Assembly: GCA_035297385.1 (NCBI GenBank)
Contig: DATGZD010000049.1
Span: 13,966 to 77,965, forward strand
DNA length: 64,000 nt
Origin: UBA11855 sp035297385
GTDB lineage: Archaea > Thermoproteota > Bathyarchaeia > Bathyarchaeales > Bathycorpusculaceae
Direction of reading: 5' to 3'
Part shown: positions 17,458 through 25,642 of the stretch, one piece after another
Layout: each line of letters opens with the position of its first letter
How positions within the stretch are numbered: position 1 is the stretch's first letter
The notes under the pieces: model-generated
Told to the model about the DNA's origin: nothing
Seen by the model: the letters and a program-made list of their open reading frames with translations, nothing else
Databases searched by the model: none
Translations under genes and position numbers: made by a program

Positions 17458-18243
17458 TTATTTCTCCCTCTTAAAAGTACCTAATCCACCAGCCTTCGTA
17501 ATATTCTTGACAACAGAATCCGAAACCTTACCTAAAACGTCCTCTGCACGTTTCCAGTTCGGAGCTGAGACTTCTACAACATACTTAGGAGCTGCCATCA
17601 CATAGAATCGAACGTCAGAATCTTCAGTTTTTTCTTTTTCGGCATCTAAGAAGGTGGTCTTGATAATTTTTACACCGTTAGGTTTAGCACAATGGACCTC
17701 CAAAGTGCCTCTAACTTTCACTAGCTTAACGTGAATTCGCTCTTTGGCTACATCAGCAAAAACTTTAGCAAGATTTTCTGGCACGCCAATACTCGTTAAG
17801 GTGTCCGGTCCTTCGATAGCTGCTTTTTCAAAACCGTCATATAATGAGTATTTTTCTTCAATTAATCGTCCAGCTTTTGTATAAACCTCATCTAGGGATA
17901 ATCCAACTTTTTCTGCTACACCCTTGAGTAAAGCATCTGCTTTGCGTTCTTTCTTCCATGACATTACTTTCTCAATGCGTTCTCTTTTATTCACACGCCG
18001 AAGAGATAAGTCAACATGTCCTTTTTCTGTATCAACACGGAGGACTTTGAGAACCGTTTTTTGACCTTCACGAACAAAATCGCGTATATTCCTTATCCAA
18101 GAAGAAGAAATCTCTGATACATGTAACAAACCACGTTTATTATATTCATCAAGCTTAGCGTAAGCACCATAATCAGTCACAGTTTCTATGGTGGCAATTA
18201 CTAAGTCTCCATTTTCTGGGTACTCAGGCTTTCTTTCTGCCAT
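17458..18243 (-). CDS. eif2a: Translation initiation factor aIF2 subunit alpha
   Basis: Alpha subunit of the heterotrimeric factor that brings Met-tRNA to the small ribosomal subunit. It has 261 residues: an S1 OB-fold at about 8-85 (GDLVIATIETVTDYGAYAKL, RGLLHVSEIS), a helical domain to about 170, and a C-terminal alpha/beta domain with IHVKLVKVRGTLEVH and a PKYVVEVSAPNWKRAED segment. ATG start at 18243, 25 nt after the S27e stop. Confidence 0.97.
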   Translation of the reverse strand: MAERKPEYPENGDLVIATIETVTDYGAYAKLDEYNKRGLLHVSEISSSWIRNIRDFVREGQKTVLKVLRVDTEKGHVDLSLRRVNKRERIEKVMSWKKERKADALLKGVAEKVGLSLDEVYTKAGRLIEEKYSLYDGFEKAAIEGPDTLTSIGVPENLAKVFADVAKERIHVKLVKVRGTLEVHCAKPNGVKIIKTTFLDAEKEKTEDSDVRFYVMAAPKYVVEVSAPNWKRAEDVLGKVSDSVVKNITKAGGLGTFKREK

Positions 18244-18268
18244 CTGCTTCTTCTTCCTGTGACCCTAC

Positions 18269-18469
18269 TTATTCGAGTACGGACTGTACATCAGCGTTTA
18301 CGAGCTTTGCTTTGCCACCTGAAGGTTCAGCTAAAACTTCTCCACATACGTTGCATGTTATTTTGTTAACTGGACTTCCAAAGATTAGTTGTTCATTGTT
18401 GCATTTTCGACATCGAACACGCAGGAAGCTGCTTTTGGGTTTAGGAATTAGCTTGTTCCATTCACTCAT
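18269..18469 (-). CDS. rps27e: Ribosomal protein S27e
   Basis: Small-subunit protein of 66 residues with a four-cysteine zinc finger (CRKC and CNVC) flanking NNEQLIFGSPVNKIT. This is the normal archaeal form. It lies 17 nt downstream of L44e in the ribosomal/initiation operon. ATG at 18469; AAGGAG precedes it. Confidence 0.97.
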   Translation of the reverse strand: MSEWNKLIPKPKSSFLRVRCRKCNNEQLIFGSPVNKITCNVCGEVLAEPSGGKAKLVNADVQSVLE

Positions 18470-18486
18470 TCTACATCTTCTCCTTC

Positions 18487-18762
18487 TTAACCTATTACTA
18501 ATTTTCTAAGCCTAATGCCAATACGGTGCCTCATGTAACCACAGACTTTACACTTCAATCGGAGCGTCTGCTTCTTAGTCGTTTTCGAAAACTCACGCTG
18601 TAGTGGATACTTTTGTCCACCATAACCCCTTTTTTCGCGATCATGAGCACGCTCACCCTTCGCTAAGGCTCGACGCTTACCAGCCTTGTACAAAGTAACT
18701 GTATGATCTTGATGTTGCTTACAATGCGGACAATAAGTCCGTATCTCTTTTGGAACATTCAT
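18487..18762 (-). CDS. rpl44e: Ribosomal protein L44e
   Basis: Large-subunit protein of 91 residues at the E site. It has the YCPHCKQHQDH N-terminal and CKVCGYMRHR C-terminal zinc ligands and the basic GKRRALAKGERAHDREKRGYGGQ middle. It is the first gene of the operon that continues through S27e, aIF2alpha, nop10 and the PAC2 gene. A TATA-like box (GTATAAG, 18804-18810 on the minus strand) lies about 45 nt upstream. Confidence 0.97.
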   Translation of the reverse strand: MNVPKEIRTYCPHCKQHQDHTVTLYKAGKRRALAKGERAHDREKRGYGGQKYPLQREFSKTTKKQTLRLKCKVCGYMRHRIGIRLRKLVIG

Positions 18763-19248
18763 GGATATTGCTACCAGCTTTCCATTAATGAAACATACAC
18801 ATTCTTATACCTTTTCCGCTTAAAACAACCTTATGTGACTTAACCCTTATCTTATGTAGGTAATGCCTATTTGCCAGCGCGCACCTTAGTTGAGATCAAA
18901 TGATATTTTCAAGAAAAATCGTGTTGGTACGAAATTATACCTAAGATTCAAACTTTTGTTTAATAAAGAGAATTCCGCGAAAATTTATCCTCATTGCTAG
19001 CCTGTACGTCACTATCATGAAAATCAATGTCAACAAATCTTTTACTAAATATCTTTTTTTTCTACCCTTTTATGATTATTTGGCTTTTCAACAATTTCTT
19101 TTTGGATTTACTTATCATCAGTATCTACAAAAAATGGGTGTGACAATAAGGGGTAAAACAAAACTTATAAACAAATTTACTGTATATCTATATTTTACAA
19201 CCTATAGCTTTCGCTTTAGGTTTTACAAAACAAGGAGAATAAGCAAAT
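18763..19248. other. 486-bp intergenic region with two divergent promoters
   Basis: No gene is supported here. It holds the minus-strand promoter of the L44e operon (BRE-like GGAAAAGG followed by TATAAG near 18804) and the plus-strand promoter of the large surface protein (ACTTATAAAC at 19163-19172), followed by a leader of about 55 nt ending in AAGGAGAATAAGCAAAT before the ATG. The middle is AT-rich. A reading frame from 19017 runs into the next gene in another frame and is not convincing. Confidence 0.6.
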
Positions 19249-21864
19249 ATGCAAATATCAAGAAATAAGGCAAAAGTGACAACTACAATCATTTTGATGC
19301 TTTTGATGGCTACAGGAATAATTATGACTTATCCTGTTCAGGCACAAACTAATGTGCAAGAAGGCGGTGGGGGACCTCTACCTTCGGGCGTTACACCTGA
19401 TACAACCTTCGATGCATTTGCTCAACTAAGCTTTAGACCTACAACTATAGGCGTTGGACAAACCTTTCTAGTAAACCTCTGGGTTACTCCCGCTATACAC
19501 CCAAGCCGATACTTCAAAGACTTCAAAGTGACTATAACAAAACCAGATGGAAAACAAGATGTCATCACTATGGATTCATACAAAGCAGACGGAACTGCAT
19601 GGTTCGAATATGTCGCAGACCAAATCGGAACTTGGACCCTCAAATTTGATTTCCAAGGAGCCTACTTCCCAAGAGGTAATTACACCTCGACCGGAGGAGC
19701 TTTTGGTGGAACCTTAAATGCAGTCCAGTCAGCTTACTACAAACCATCTTCATCTCCATTGCGAACCCTAATAGTACAAGCCGATCCAGTGTACCCGTGG
19801 CCTACATCAGCGTTACCAACCGACATCTGGACGCGACCTGTACACGTTGAAAACAGAGAATGGTGGACAATCAGCGGCAACTGGCCAGCTACTGGATACG
19901 TTGGTTTTGGTAATTGGGACTCAATGTACCCTGATACAAGTCAAACATACAACTCTAGGCACAAATTTACACCTTGGGTTCAAGGACCAAACAGTGCTCA
20001 TATTGTTTGGAAGGAACAAGGTAACATCGCAGGGTTAACAGGAGGACAAACCGGACAGTACGGAGTTACGGGCAGTTCGCCGGTTCCAAACATAATTTAT
20101 GCAGGAAGATGCTACGAATCCTATTCGAAGCCAGGCACAGGATCAACAGCACAAACATATTGGCGATGCTATGACCTACGCACCGGACAAACGTATTGGG
20201 AACAGCCTGTATCAACCATAACGAGTACAGGATTCTTCTTTGGACCATCAGTAACTGCACTAGTACCTAACATAATAGAGTATACTGGTCCACAACAATC
20301 AGAAGTAGCTGGAGCATCAGCAGCAGGAGCATGGTCGGTCAACCTCATCTACATCGGAGGCGGAAGACTTTACAAATGGAACCCATGGACTGGAGCCATG
20401 ACTACAAACATTTCAATCTCACCTTTATCGTCAGCAACATTCTATAAACAATCAGTTGGCAGAGGCAGCGAACCAATGGCATTAAGCATTCAAGATCTCG
20501 GTGAAGCAGCAGGAGCTGATCGTTACCGATTAATCAACTGGACAACAGCAAGCGGCGGTTATGGTAGCTCAATATCCGACAGCAACTTCTCAACGAGAGT
20601 TAGAACCAACACAAGCTATGCTCGCAGTAGTCTACCATCCTATGTTGACTGGAACACAGGCTATGGTGCTACTGTATCTGGGGTCACCGTAGCAGGTGTT
20701 TATATGGGAATGAACTTGACAGGATACAATGCTTGGACTGGTCAAACGCTTTGGTCAAAGATAATCAATGAGCCAGTATACAGTGGTGTTTGCGATATTG
20801 TTGACCATAACACGCTCGCTGTATTATCAGATCGCGGCTATTACGTAGGCACTGATTTAGTAACGGGAGCTGAAAAGTGGAAGAGCGACCCAATGCATTA
20901 TCCATGGACGTCCACTGGTTTTGGTGCATATTCTTCAATGTCTGCTTATGGCATGTTCTACAGAGAATCTTATGACGGTATCTATGCATTCAATTGGACT
21001 AACGGGAAGATTGTCTGGCACTATGAAGCACCTACAGCCTCACCATTTGAGACACCCTATACGGGATGGAATGACACAGGAGTCTATCCTTTCTACTCAT
21101 TCGGTGTCGGCGGCATTATAGCTGATGGCAAATTCTACACTTGGACATACGAGCACACAGAGAGCTGGCCAGTAACTCGAGGCTGGGGAATACATGTCAT
21201 CGACTGCTTCACTGGCAAAGGTGTATGGAACCTCACTGGATGCATTCAGCCAGTTGCGATTGCTGACGGATACCTTGTTGGCACAAACAGCTACGATGGC
21301 TACAAATACGTGTTTGGCAAAGGTAAAAGCGTAACAACTGTTACAGCACCAGATGTTACTGTGCCTCTTGGATCAGCAATAACCATTAAAGGTTCAGTAC
21401 TTGATCAATCCCTAGCACAGCCGGGTACACCATGTGTTAGCAAAGACTCTATGAAGACACAGATGGACTATTTACATATGCAACTGCCAATTGATGGAAT
21501 ATGGCATAATGTTACAATGACAGGCGTTGAAGTTTCGTTAACGGCAATAGGCTCAGACGGAAACTATGTAAATATTGGCAAAGCCACTACTGATTCATAC
21601 TACGGTACTTTCAAATTCGCTTGGACGCCTCCAAAAGAAGGTGCCTACCAGATTATGGCCAACTTTGCAGGAGATGATTCCTATGGTAGTTCTGGAGCTT
21701 CAACTGCAGTAACGGTTGGTCCAGCACCAGCACAAGCACAACAAATAGATGTTCCTGCACCAGCAGACATGACACCATTGTATTATCTTGTAGTCGGTGC
21801 CACTGTTGCCATTATAATAGCAGTCGCAGTCGTAGGACTACTGTTGCTGAGAAAGCGACAGTAA
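19249..21864 (+). CDS. Secreted membrane-anchored PQQ-like beta-propeller protein (possible S-layer)
   Basis: An 871-residue cell-surface protein. Residues 1-33 form a signal peptide (TTTIILMLLMATGIIMTYPV). An Ig-like domain spans about 45-175. A PQQ-enzyme-type beta-propeller at about 180-715 carries blades such as TGAEKWKSD, NGKIVWHYEA and TGKGVWNLTG. A second Ig-like domain at 720-825 has DVTVPLGSAITIKGSV and GDDSYGSSGAS. Residues 843-867 are a membrane anchor followed by RKRQ. Many N-x-S/T sites suggest glycosylation. Catalytic PQQ residues are not evident. Comparable proteins are abundant surface components in related archaea; the S-layer role is inference. Confidence 0.82.
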   Translation: MQISRNKAKVTTTIILMLLMATGIIMTYPVQAQTNVQEGGGGPLPSGVTPDTTFDAFAQLSFRPTTIGVGQTFLVNLWVTPAIHPSRYFKDFKVTITKPDGKQDVITMDSYKADGTAWFEYVADQIGTWTLKFDFQGAYFPRGNYTSTGGAFGGTLNAVQSAYYKPSSSPLRTLIVQADPVYPWPTSALPTDIWTRPVHVENREWWTISGNWPATGYVGFGNWDSMYPDTSQTYNSRHKFTPWVQGPNSAHIVWKEQGNIAGLTGGQTGQYGVTGSSPVPNIIYAGRCYESYSKPGTGSTAQTYWRCYDLRTGQTYWEQPVSTITSTGFFFGPSVTALVPNIIEYTGPQQSEVAGASAAGAWSVNLIYIGGGRLYKWNPWTGAMTTNISISPLSSATFYKQSVGRGSEPMALSIQDLGEAAGADRYRLINWTTASGGYGSSISDSNFSTRVRTNTSYARSSLPSYVDWNTGYGATVSGVTVAGVYMGMNLTGYNAWTGQTLWSKIINEPVYSGVCDIVDHNTLAVLSDRGYYVGTDLVTGAEKWKSDPMHYPWTSTGFGAYSSMSAYGMFYRESYDGIYAFNWTNGKIVWHYEAPTASPFETPYTGWNDTGVYPFYSFGVGGIIADGKFYTWTYEHTESWPVTRGWGIHVIDCFTGKGVWNLTGCIQPVAIADGYLVGTNSYDGYKYVFGKGKSVTTVTAPDVTVPLGSAITIKGSVLDQSLAQPGTPCVSKDSMKTQMDYLHMQLPIDGIWHNVTMTGVEVSLTAIGSDGNYVNIGKATTDSYYGTFKFAWTPPKEGAYQIMANFAGDDSYGSSGASTAVTVGPAPAQAQQIDVPAPADMTPLYYLVVGATVAIIIAVAVVGLLLLRKRQ

Positions 21865-21900
21865 TTTTAGAACTCTTAAAATTCCATTCTTTTTTTGTTT

Positions 21901-21924
21901 TATTCTTAAGCACATTATGTGTTA
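21901..21924. repeat. Repeat pair downstream of trmB-like gene, copy 1
   Basis: TATTCTTAAGCAC (21901-21913) followed directly by ATTATGTGTTA (21914-21924). Both words recur exactly, in swapped order, at 22742-22768 on the other side of the trmB-like gene. Confidence 0.5.
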
Positions 21925-21951
21925 ATTTTAGTGTTTTGTAAGCAACAGGTT

Positions 21952-22659
21952 CTAAGCGGTCGAAGAATCCCATAGAAATTGGAAGTATTCTCTGGCAAAC
22001 CCAACCAGTCCCACATGGTTGCTCCAGATTATTAAACTTGGTTTCTCCTCACCAAGAAAGAGCATAGCTTCTTTACCATCTGCAATTATACCACCACCAA
22101 ACATATGATCTCTAAATTTAAGCTCGGTAATTCCAACAATTTTCTTAAGAAAATGCCAGTCATCACTTTTTCCAGCGACTAAAATCTTCACAGCTACAGA
22201 CTTCTTTATGTTGTTCAAGGGTAGTTCAATGAACGCAATCAATGAACGTGTAAAAGCGGGTGCTGCGATCATAATTTCTCTGTTTGCTTTCTTCAACACT
22301 TCCTCAAATTTCGATACTATTGCTTGCTGTCCGTGAAGGATTAGTATGTCGGGTCGTTCTACCAATTCACGTTTCTCATAAAGTGGCTGCAATTCTTCCG
22401 CTAAACATCGTTCCCAGTTTTGATACTCATCATCTCGTTTGCGTCTTGCTGCAGCCACGGCTTCGAGAGGCGGAACAGGATAATACTTTGACGGACGTGT
22501 TTCGGTGCTCTTTATCCAGCATTTTTCTTTCAGTGAGTTTAAGACTTCGTAGATTTTACTGTAGGGCACTTTGGCTTCACGACTGATTTCTATAGCAGTC
22601 AATTGTCCGCCTTCAAGCAAGCTGAGGTAAGCATCAGTCTCATAAGCGTTCAACCCCAT
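21952..22659 (-). CDS. TrmB-family transcriptional regulator
   Basis: At least 235 residues. The N-terminal winged helix (MGLNAYETDAYLSLLEGG, EISREAKVPYSKIYEVLNSL, RPSKYYPVPP) is typical of TrmB, followed by a coiled coil (about 75-105) and a C-terminal effector domain of about 120 residues (DILILHGQQAIVSKFEEVL). The frame stays open upstream of the ATG at 22659 for about 20 codons (ISEEAREILRK...), a normal N-terminal helix for this family, but that extension contains no ATG/GTG/TTG. It is divergent from the tes-like gene, which it may control. Confidence 0.85.
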   Translation of the reverse strand: MGLNAYETDAYLSLLEGGQLTAIEISREAKVPYSKIYEVLNSLKEKCWIKSTETRPSKYYPVPPLEAVAAARRKRDDEYQNWERCLAEELQPLYEKRELVERPDILILHGQQAIVSKFEEVLKKANREIMIAAPAFTRSLIAFIELPLNNIKKSVAVKILVAGKSDDWHFLKKIVGITELKFRDHMFGGGIIADGKEAMLFLGEEKPSLIIWSNHVGLVGFAREYFQFLWDSSTA

Positions 22660-22741
22660 CTTTCGAAGAATTTCACGTGCTTCCTCACTAATTGACGTAT
22701 AGCATTCCCCTTTTTCACCTTAGGAAACGTTTGGAAACCTT

Positions 22742-22768
22742 ATTATGTGTTATACTATTCTTAAGCAC
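22742..22768. repeat. Repeat pair in the trmB/tes divergent promoter, copy 2
   Basis: ATTATGTGTTA (22742-22752) and TATTCTTAAGCAC (22756-22768) repeat exactly the words found at 21901-21924. They overlap the likely promoter of the plus-strand radical SAM gene and contain the CTTAAG palindrome, so they are candidate regulator sites. Confidence 0.5.
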
Positions 22769-22779
22769 TTCCTATCGTA

Positions 22780-24279
22780 GTGAAAAACATGCAAACTATC
22801 AAAAATACAAAAAGTATCTGCCCAGAATGTCTCAGAGCGTTAGATGCGACAATTTTTGAGGAAAATGGAAAAGTCTTCATAAAGAAAGAATGCCCTGAAC
22901 ATGGAGCCTTTCAAGAATTGTACTGGTCAGATTTTGAACAGTACCAACGGGCAGAGAAGTTCAGGTACGACGGTAAGGGTATACAAAACCCGCGGACACA
23001 AACCGAAAAGAACTGTCCGCTTGATTGTGGGATCTGTCCTGAACATAAATCACATACCGCTTTAGCAATTATTGATGTGACGAATAGATGTAACTTGACT
23101 TGTCCAGTCTGCTTTGCAAACGCCGCTGCAGCAGGCTATGTATATGAGCCAACTCAGGAGCAAGTTGTTGGAATGCTAACGAATCTGCGGGCTACTAAAC
23201 CAGTTCCTGCTACAGCCTTGCAGTTTTCAGGCGGTGAACCAACTATTCGGAATGATTTGTTTGATTTGATTATGAAAGCAAAAGAAGTCGGTTTCAGACA
23301 CGTGGAGGTTAACACTAACGGCGTGCGAGTATCTCGCGATGTTGAATATGCGAAGGGATTGAAGGCTGCTGGAATAAGCACTGTATACCTACAATTTGAT
23401 GGTTTAACATCAGATGTGTACAAGTTTATTCGTGGTATAGATTTACTCGATATAAAGATGAGAGCAATCGAGAACCTTCGTCAAGCAGGCTTCAACAGCG
23501 TGGTCTTAGTAGTAACTTTGGTAAAAGGCGTTAATGATAGTCAATTAGGTGACATCATAAATTTTGCTGCAAAAAACTTCGATGTAATTAGATGTGTCAA
23601 CGTACAACCAGTCTCATTATGTGGTAGGTTACCACCACAAGAACGAGAGAAAATGCGCATTACAATTCCAGACTTCATGCACTTGGTCGAAGAACAGACG
23701 AAAGGGGATATCAAGGTCTCAGATTTCTATCCGGTTCCCGTCGTCGTACCTGTCTCCAAAGCAGTTGGTTCGTTAAAGGATAAACAATACGTAGAGTTTA
23801 CTGCTCATCCACATTGTGGGATGGCAACATTTGTTCTAGTTGAAAATGGCAAAATTACACCAGTAACACGTTATGGCAATATCGAAAAATTCAGAAACTC
23901 CCTTCTAAAAGTCTATGAAGATGCTGAAAAAGGAAGCAAGAATAAAGCTAAGATACGACTCGTTGGAGCTGCCCGTCACCTGAAATTTAGTTTCCTAAGA
24001 AAATACGTGCTCAGTGTACTCATGGAAGGTGACTACAAGTCCCTTGGTGACTTTGCACGTACAGCGCTTATGATATCCTCGATGCATTTCATGGACCCAT
24101 ACAATTTTGATTTAGAGCGAGTCCAACGCTGCGTTATTCACTACGCCGTGCCCGATGGTCGAATCATCCCATTCTGTACAATGAATAGTATCCATAGACC
24201 AGAGGTTGAGAAGAAGCTTGGTGTACCGCTTGAAGAATGGAAAAGTAAGCATAAGCTTGAAATAAGTCAACCTCAATAA
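22780..24279 (+). CDS. tes: Radical SAM protein, tetraether lipid synthase-like
   Basis: A 499-residue radical SAM enzyme of the MJ0619/Tes type, which joins archaeol tails to make tetraether (GDGT) membrane lipids. Three cysteine sets are visible: CPEC and C38 near the N terminus, C79-C83-C86 (CPLDCGICPEHK), and the radical SAM cluster RCNLTCPVCFA (C104, C108, C111). QFSGGEPTIRND binds SAM. The C-terminal region holds HPHCGMATFV and an RCVIHYAVPDGRIIPFC segment. Start is GTG at 22780 or ATG at 22789. Family paralogues with other substrates exist, so the exact product is likely but not certain. Confidence 0.82.
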   Translation: MKNMQTIKNTKSICPECLRALDATIFEENGKVFIKKECPEHGAFQELYWSDFEQYQRAEKFRYDGKGIQNPRTQTEKNCPLDCGICPEHKSHTALAIIDVTNRCNLTCPVCFANAAAAGYVYEPTQEQVVGMLTNLRATKPVPATALQFSGGEPTIRNDLFDLIMKAKEVGFRHVEVNTNGVRVSRDVEYAKGLKAAGISTVYLQFDGLTSDVYKFIRGIDLLDIKMRAIENLRQAGFNSVVLVVTLVKGVNDSQLGDIINFAAKNFDVIRCVNVQPVSLCGRLPPQEREKMRITIPDFMHLVEEQTKGDIKVSDFYPVPVVVPVSKAVGSLKDKQYVEFTAHPHCGMATFVLVENGKITPVTRYGNIEKFRNSLLKVYEDAEKGSKNKAKIRLVGAARHLKFSFLRKYVLSVLMEGDYKSLGDFARTALMISSMHFMDPYNFDLERVQRCVIHYAVPDGRIIPFCTMNSIHRPEVEKKLGVPLEEWKSKHKLEISQPQ

Positions 24280-24313
24280 ATTCCCGAATTAACAATAAGG
24301 AAGCAAGAATAGA

Positions 24314-24646
24314 ATGGGTGGAAAAAAGAAGCTCGGCTTGAAACAAATGGAAAAACAGCAAGTCGACCAAGACTCTAAAACTAGTAAAGAGAAGAAGAAA
24401 GAAAAAGCTGGTCCACCGAGAGAAAAAAGAACCATTATAGGCGTAGTTGCACCTGACGCTAAGAATGATAGAAACATTGCTGAAATCAAGAAGATGAATG
24501 TATTAACTCCATATGGTGTAGCTACAAAATTCGGTGTCCGAATAAGCGCAGCTAAAGATTTCTTAGAACAGCTCGAAAAAAATGGATCTGTTGAACTCGT
24601 CTCAGGTAGCCACAATATAAAGATTTACAAACCCGTCGCCGCATAA
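24314..24646 (+). CDS. rps25e: Ribosomal protein S25e
   Basis: Small-subunit protein of 110 residues. It has a lysine-rich N-terminal tail (1-45) followed by a winged helix (NVLTPYGVATKFGVRISAA, FLEQLEKNGSVELVS) and the conserved end HNIKIYKP. S25e occurs in TACK archaea and eukaryotes and is absent from most Euryarchaeota, which supports the taxonomic reading. It lies 34 nt after the tes-like gene. Confidence 0.93.
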   Translation: MGGKKKLGLKQMEKQQVDQDSKTSKEKKKEKAGPPREKRTIIGVVAPDAKNDRNIAEIKKMNVLTPYGVATKFGVRISAAKDFLEQLEKNGSVELVSGSHNIKIYKPVAA

Positions 24647-24686
24647 CATTTTTCTCTTGTTCTTCTTCAAAACTGTTTGAGGATAA

Positions 24687-25175
24687 GTGAAAACTATGGA
24701 TTTCCCTGAAAAAGTCTATACCGAAACTGAACATAAAATAGCAAAAAAGTTAATCGAGGAAGGCTACAAGCATCATTTAGAAGTAGAAGGAGAAACTGTC
24801 TTCAAACAGAAAGTAGATCAAGTTCTGGAATTAATAAGACGGGCAGGATACTATGAGTTCTTCCGAACCTACATAAGACAGATAAAAGAAATTGATGGGT
24901 TGACTCAACTTCGCGAGACAGAAGTTGCTATCTGGGCAAATAAATTCGCTGTTGAGAATGCTGTTGATGCTGCTAGTCTCTTTATTCAGAAAGCCTATCA
25001 TATGAAACAATACGTAGACGGTGAACTCTATTATGGTGGCAACTCAGAGAAACAAACGGTTGAAAAACGTGTAGAATTCTTGAAGACATTAAAGAACAAG
25101 ACTGATGATAAAGAAATAAAAGATGAATGTGAAAGACTTCTTCAGATGTGGGCTGAAAGCTCCTTAGCTCCCTGA
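24687..25175 (+). CDS. Hypothetical helical protein
   Basis: A 162-residue protein I do not recognise. It is almost entirely alpha-helical and charged (KVDQVLELIRRAGYYEFFRTYIRQ, EVAIWANKFAVENAVDAASLFIQK), with no Cys-rich motif or membrane segment. It is 40 nt downstream of S25e and may share its transcript. Start is GTG at 24687 or ATG at 24696. The end overlaps the convergent cyclophilin-like gene by 12 nt. Confidence 0.65.
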   Translation: MKTMDFPEKVYTETEHKIAKKLIEEGYKHHLEVEGETVFKQKVDQVLELIRRAGYYEFFRTYIRQIKEIDGLTQLRETEVAIWANKFAVENAVDAASLFIQKAYHMKQYVDGELYYGGNSEKQTVEKRVEFLKTLKNKTDDKEIKDECERLLQMWAESSLAP

Positions 25176-25634
25176 CTGCTCCACTCTGATCCTTGTCCCA
25201 CTCTTAACTTGGCTGAACAATTCTAAATTTTTTGTGATTTTTCCCAGAATACTTACGGGACTGTAAGGTTGTGATTTTCCATAGAAAATACACAGCGCGC
25301 TGCCCATCGGCCAAAATGCAATTGTACCTGTTTCTACTGTTGGTTTAGCTTTTTCTTCACCCAGCTTGAGAGGAATCTCAAAGTATACTTCTTCTTTCCA
25401 TAAAGCTGCTCTACCTTCCACAGGTAATTTCCTAACAATAGTATCTATTGTTCGAGGTGCCATGAATCGAACTAGCTCTCCTTCAGCTTCTCCTAGTCCT
25501 TCAATGAGGAATTTCACTTTGATACGTGAAATGCCTGTATCAACTGTTTCGTTTTCATGTTCCTCAGAAAGACCCGTACGTGATTCCTCAGGACAAAAAT
25601 AATACTTGATGTTCAATTTAACTCTTACAGTCAA
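25164..25634 (-). CDS. Cyclophilin-like fold protein (COG2164/DUF369)
   Basis: A 156-residue protein of the archaeal cyclophilin-like family. The barrel segments KVKFLIEGLGEAEGELVRFMAPRT (first part), GRAALWKEEVYFEIP and the conserved TGTIAFWPMGSALCIFYG are present, ending near PVSILGKI. Peptidyl-prolyl isomerase activity is not established for this family as far as I know. It starts with TTG at 25634, 8 nt after the NAD-kinase-like gene, so they form one unit. Confidence 0.82.
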   Translation of the reverse strand: MTVRVKLNIKYYFCPEESRTGLSEEHENETVDTGISRIKVKFLIEGLGEAEGELVRFMAPRTIDTIVRKLPVEGRAALWKEEVYFEIPLKLGEEKAKPTVETGTIAFWPMGSALCIFYGKSQPYSPVSILGKITKNLELFSQVKSGTRIRVEQSGS

Positions 25635-25642
25635 AAGAGAAA

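Noticed and set aside
19017..19268. 83-codon frame in the gap before the surface protein
   Set aside because: AT-rich, overlaps the promoter, leader and start of the next gene, and resembles nothing known.
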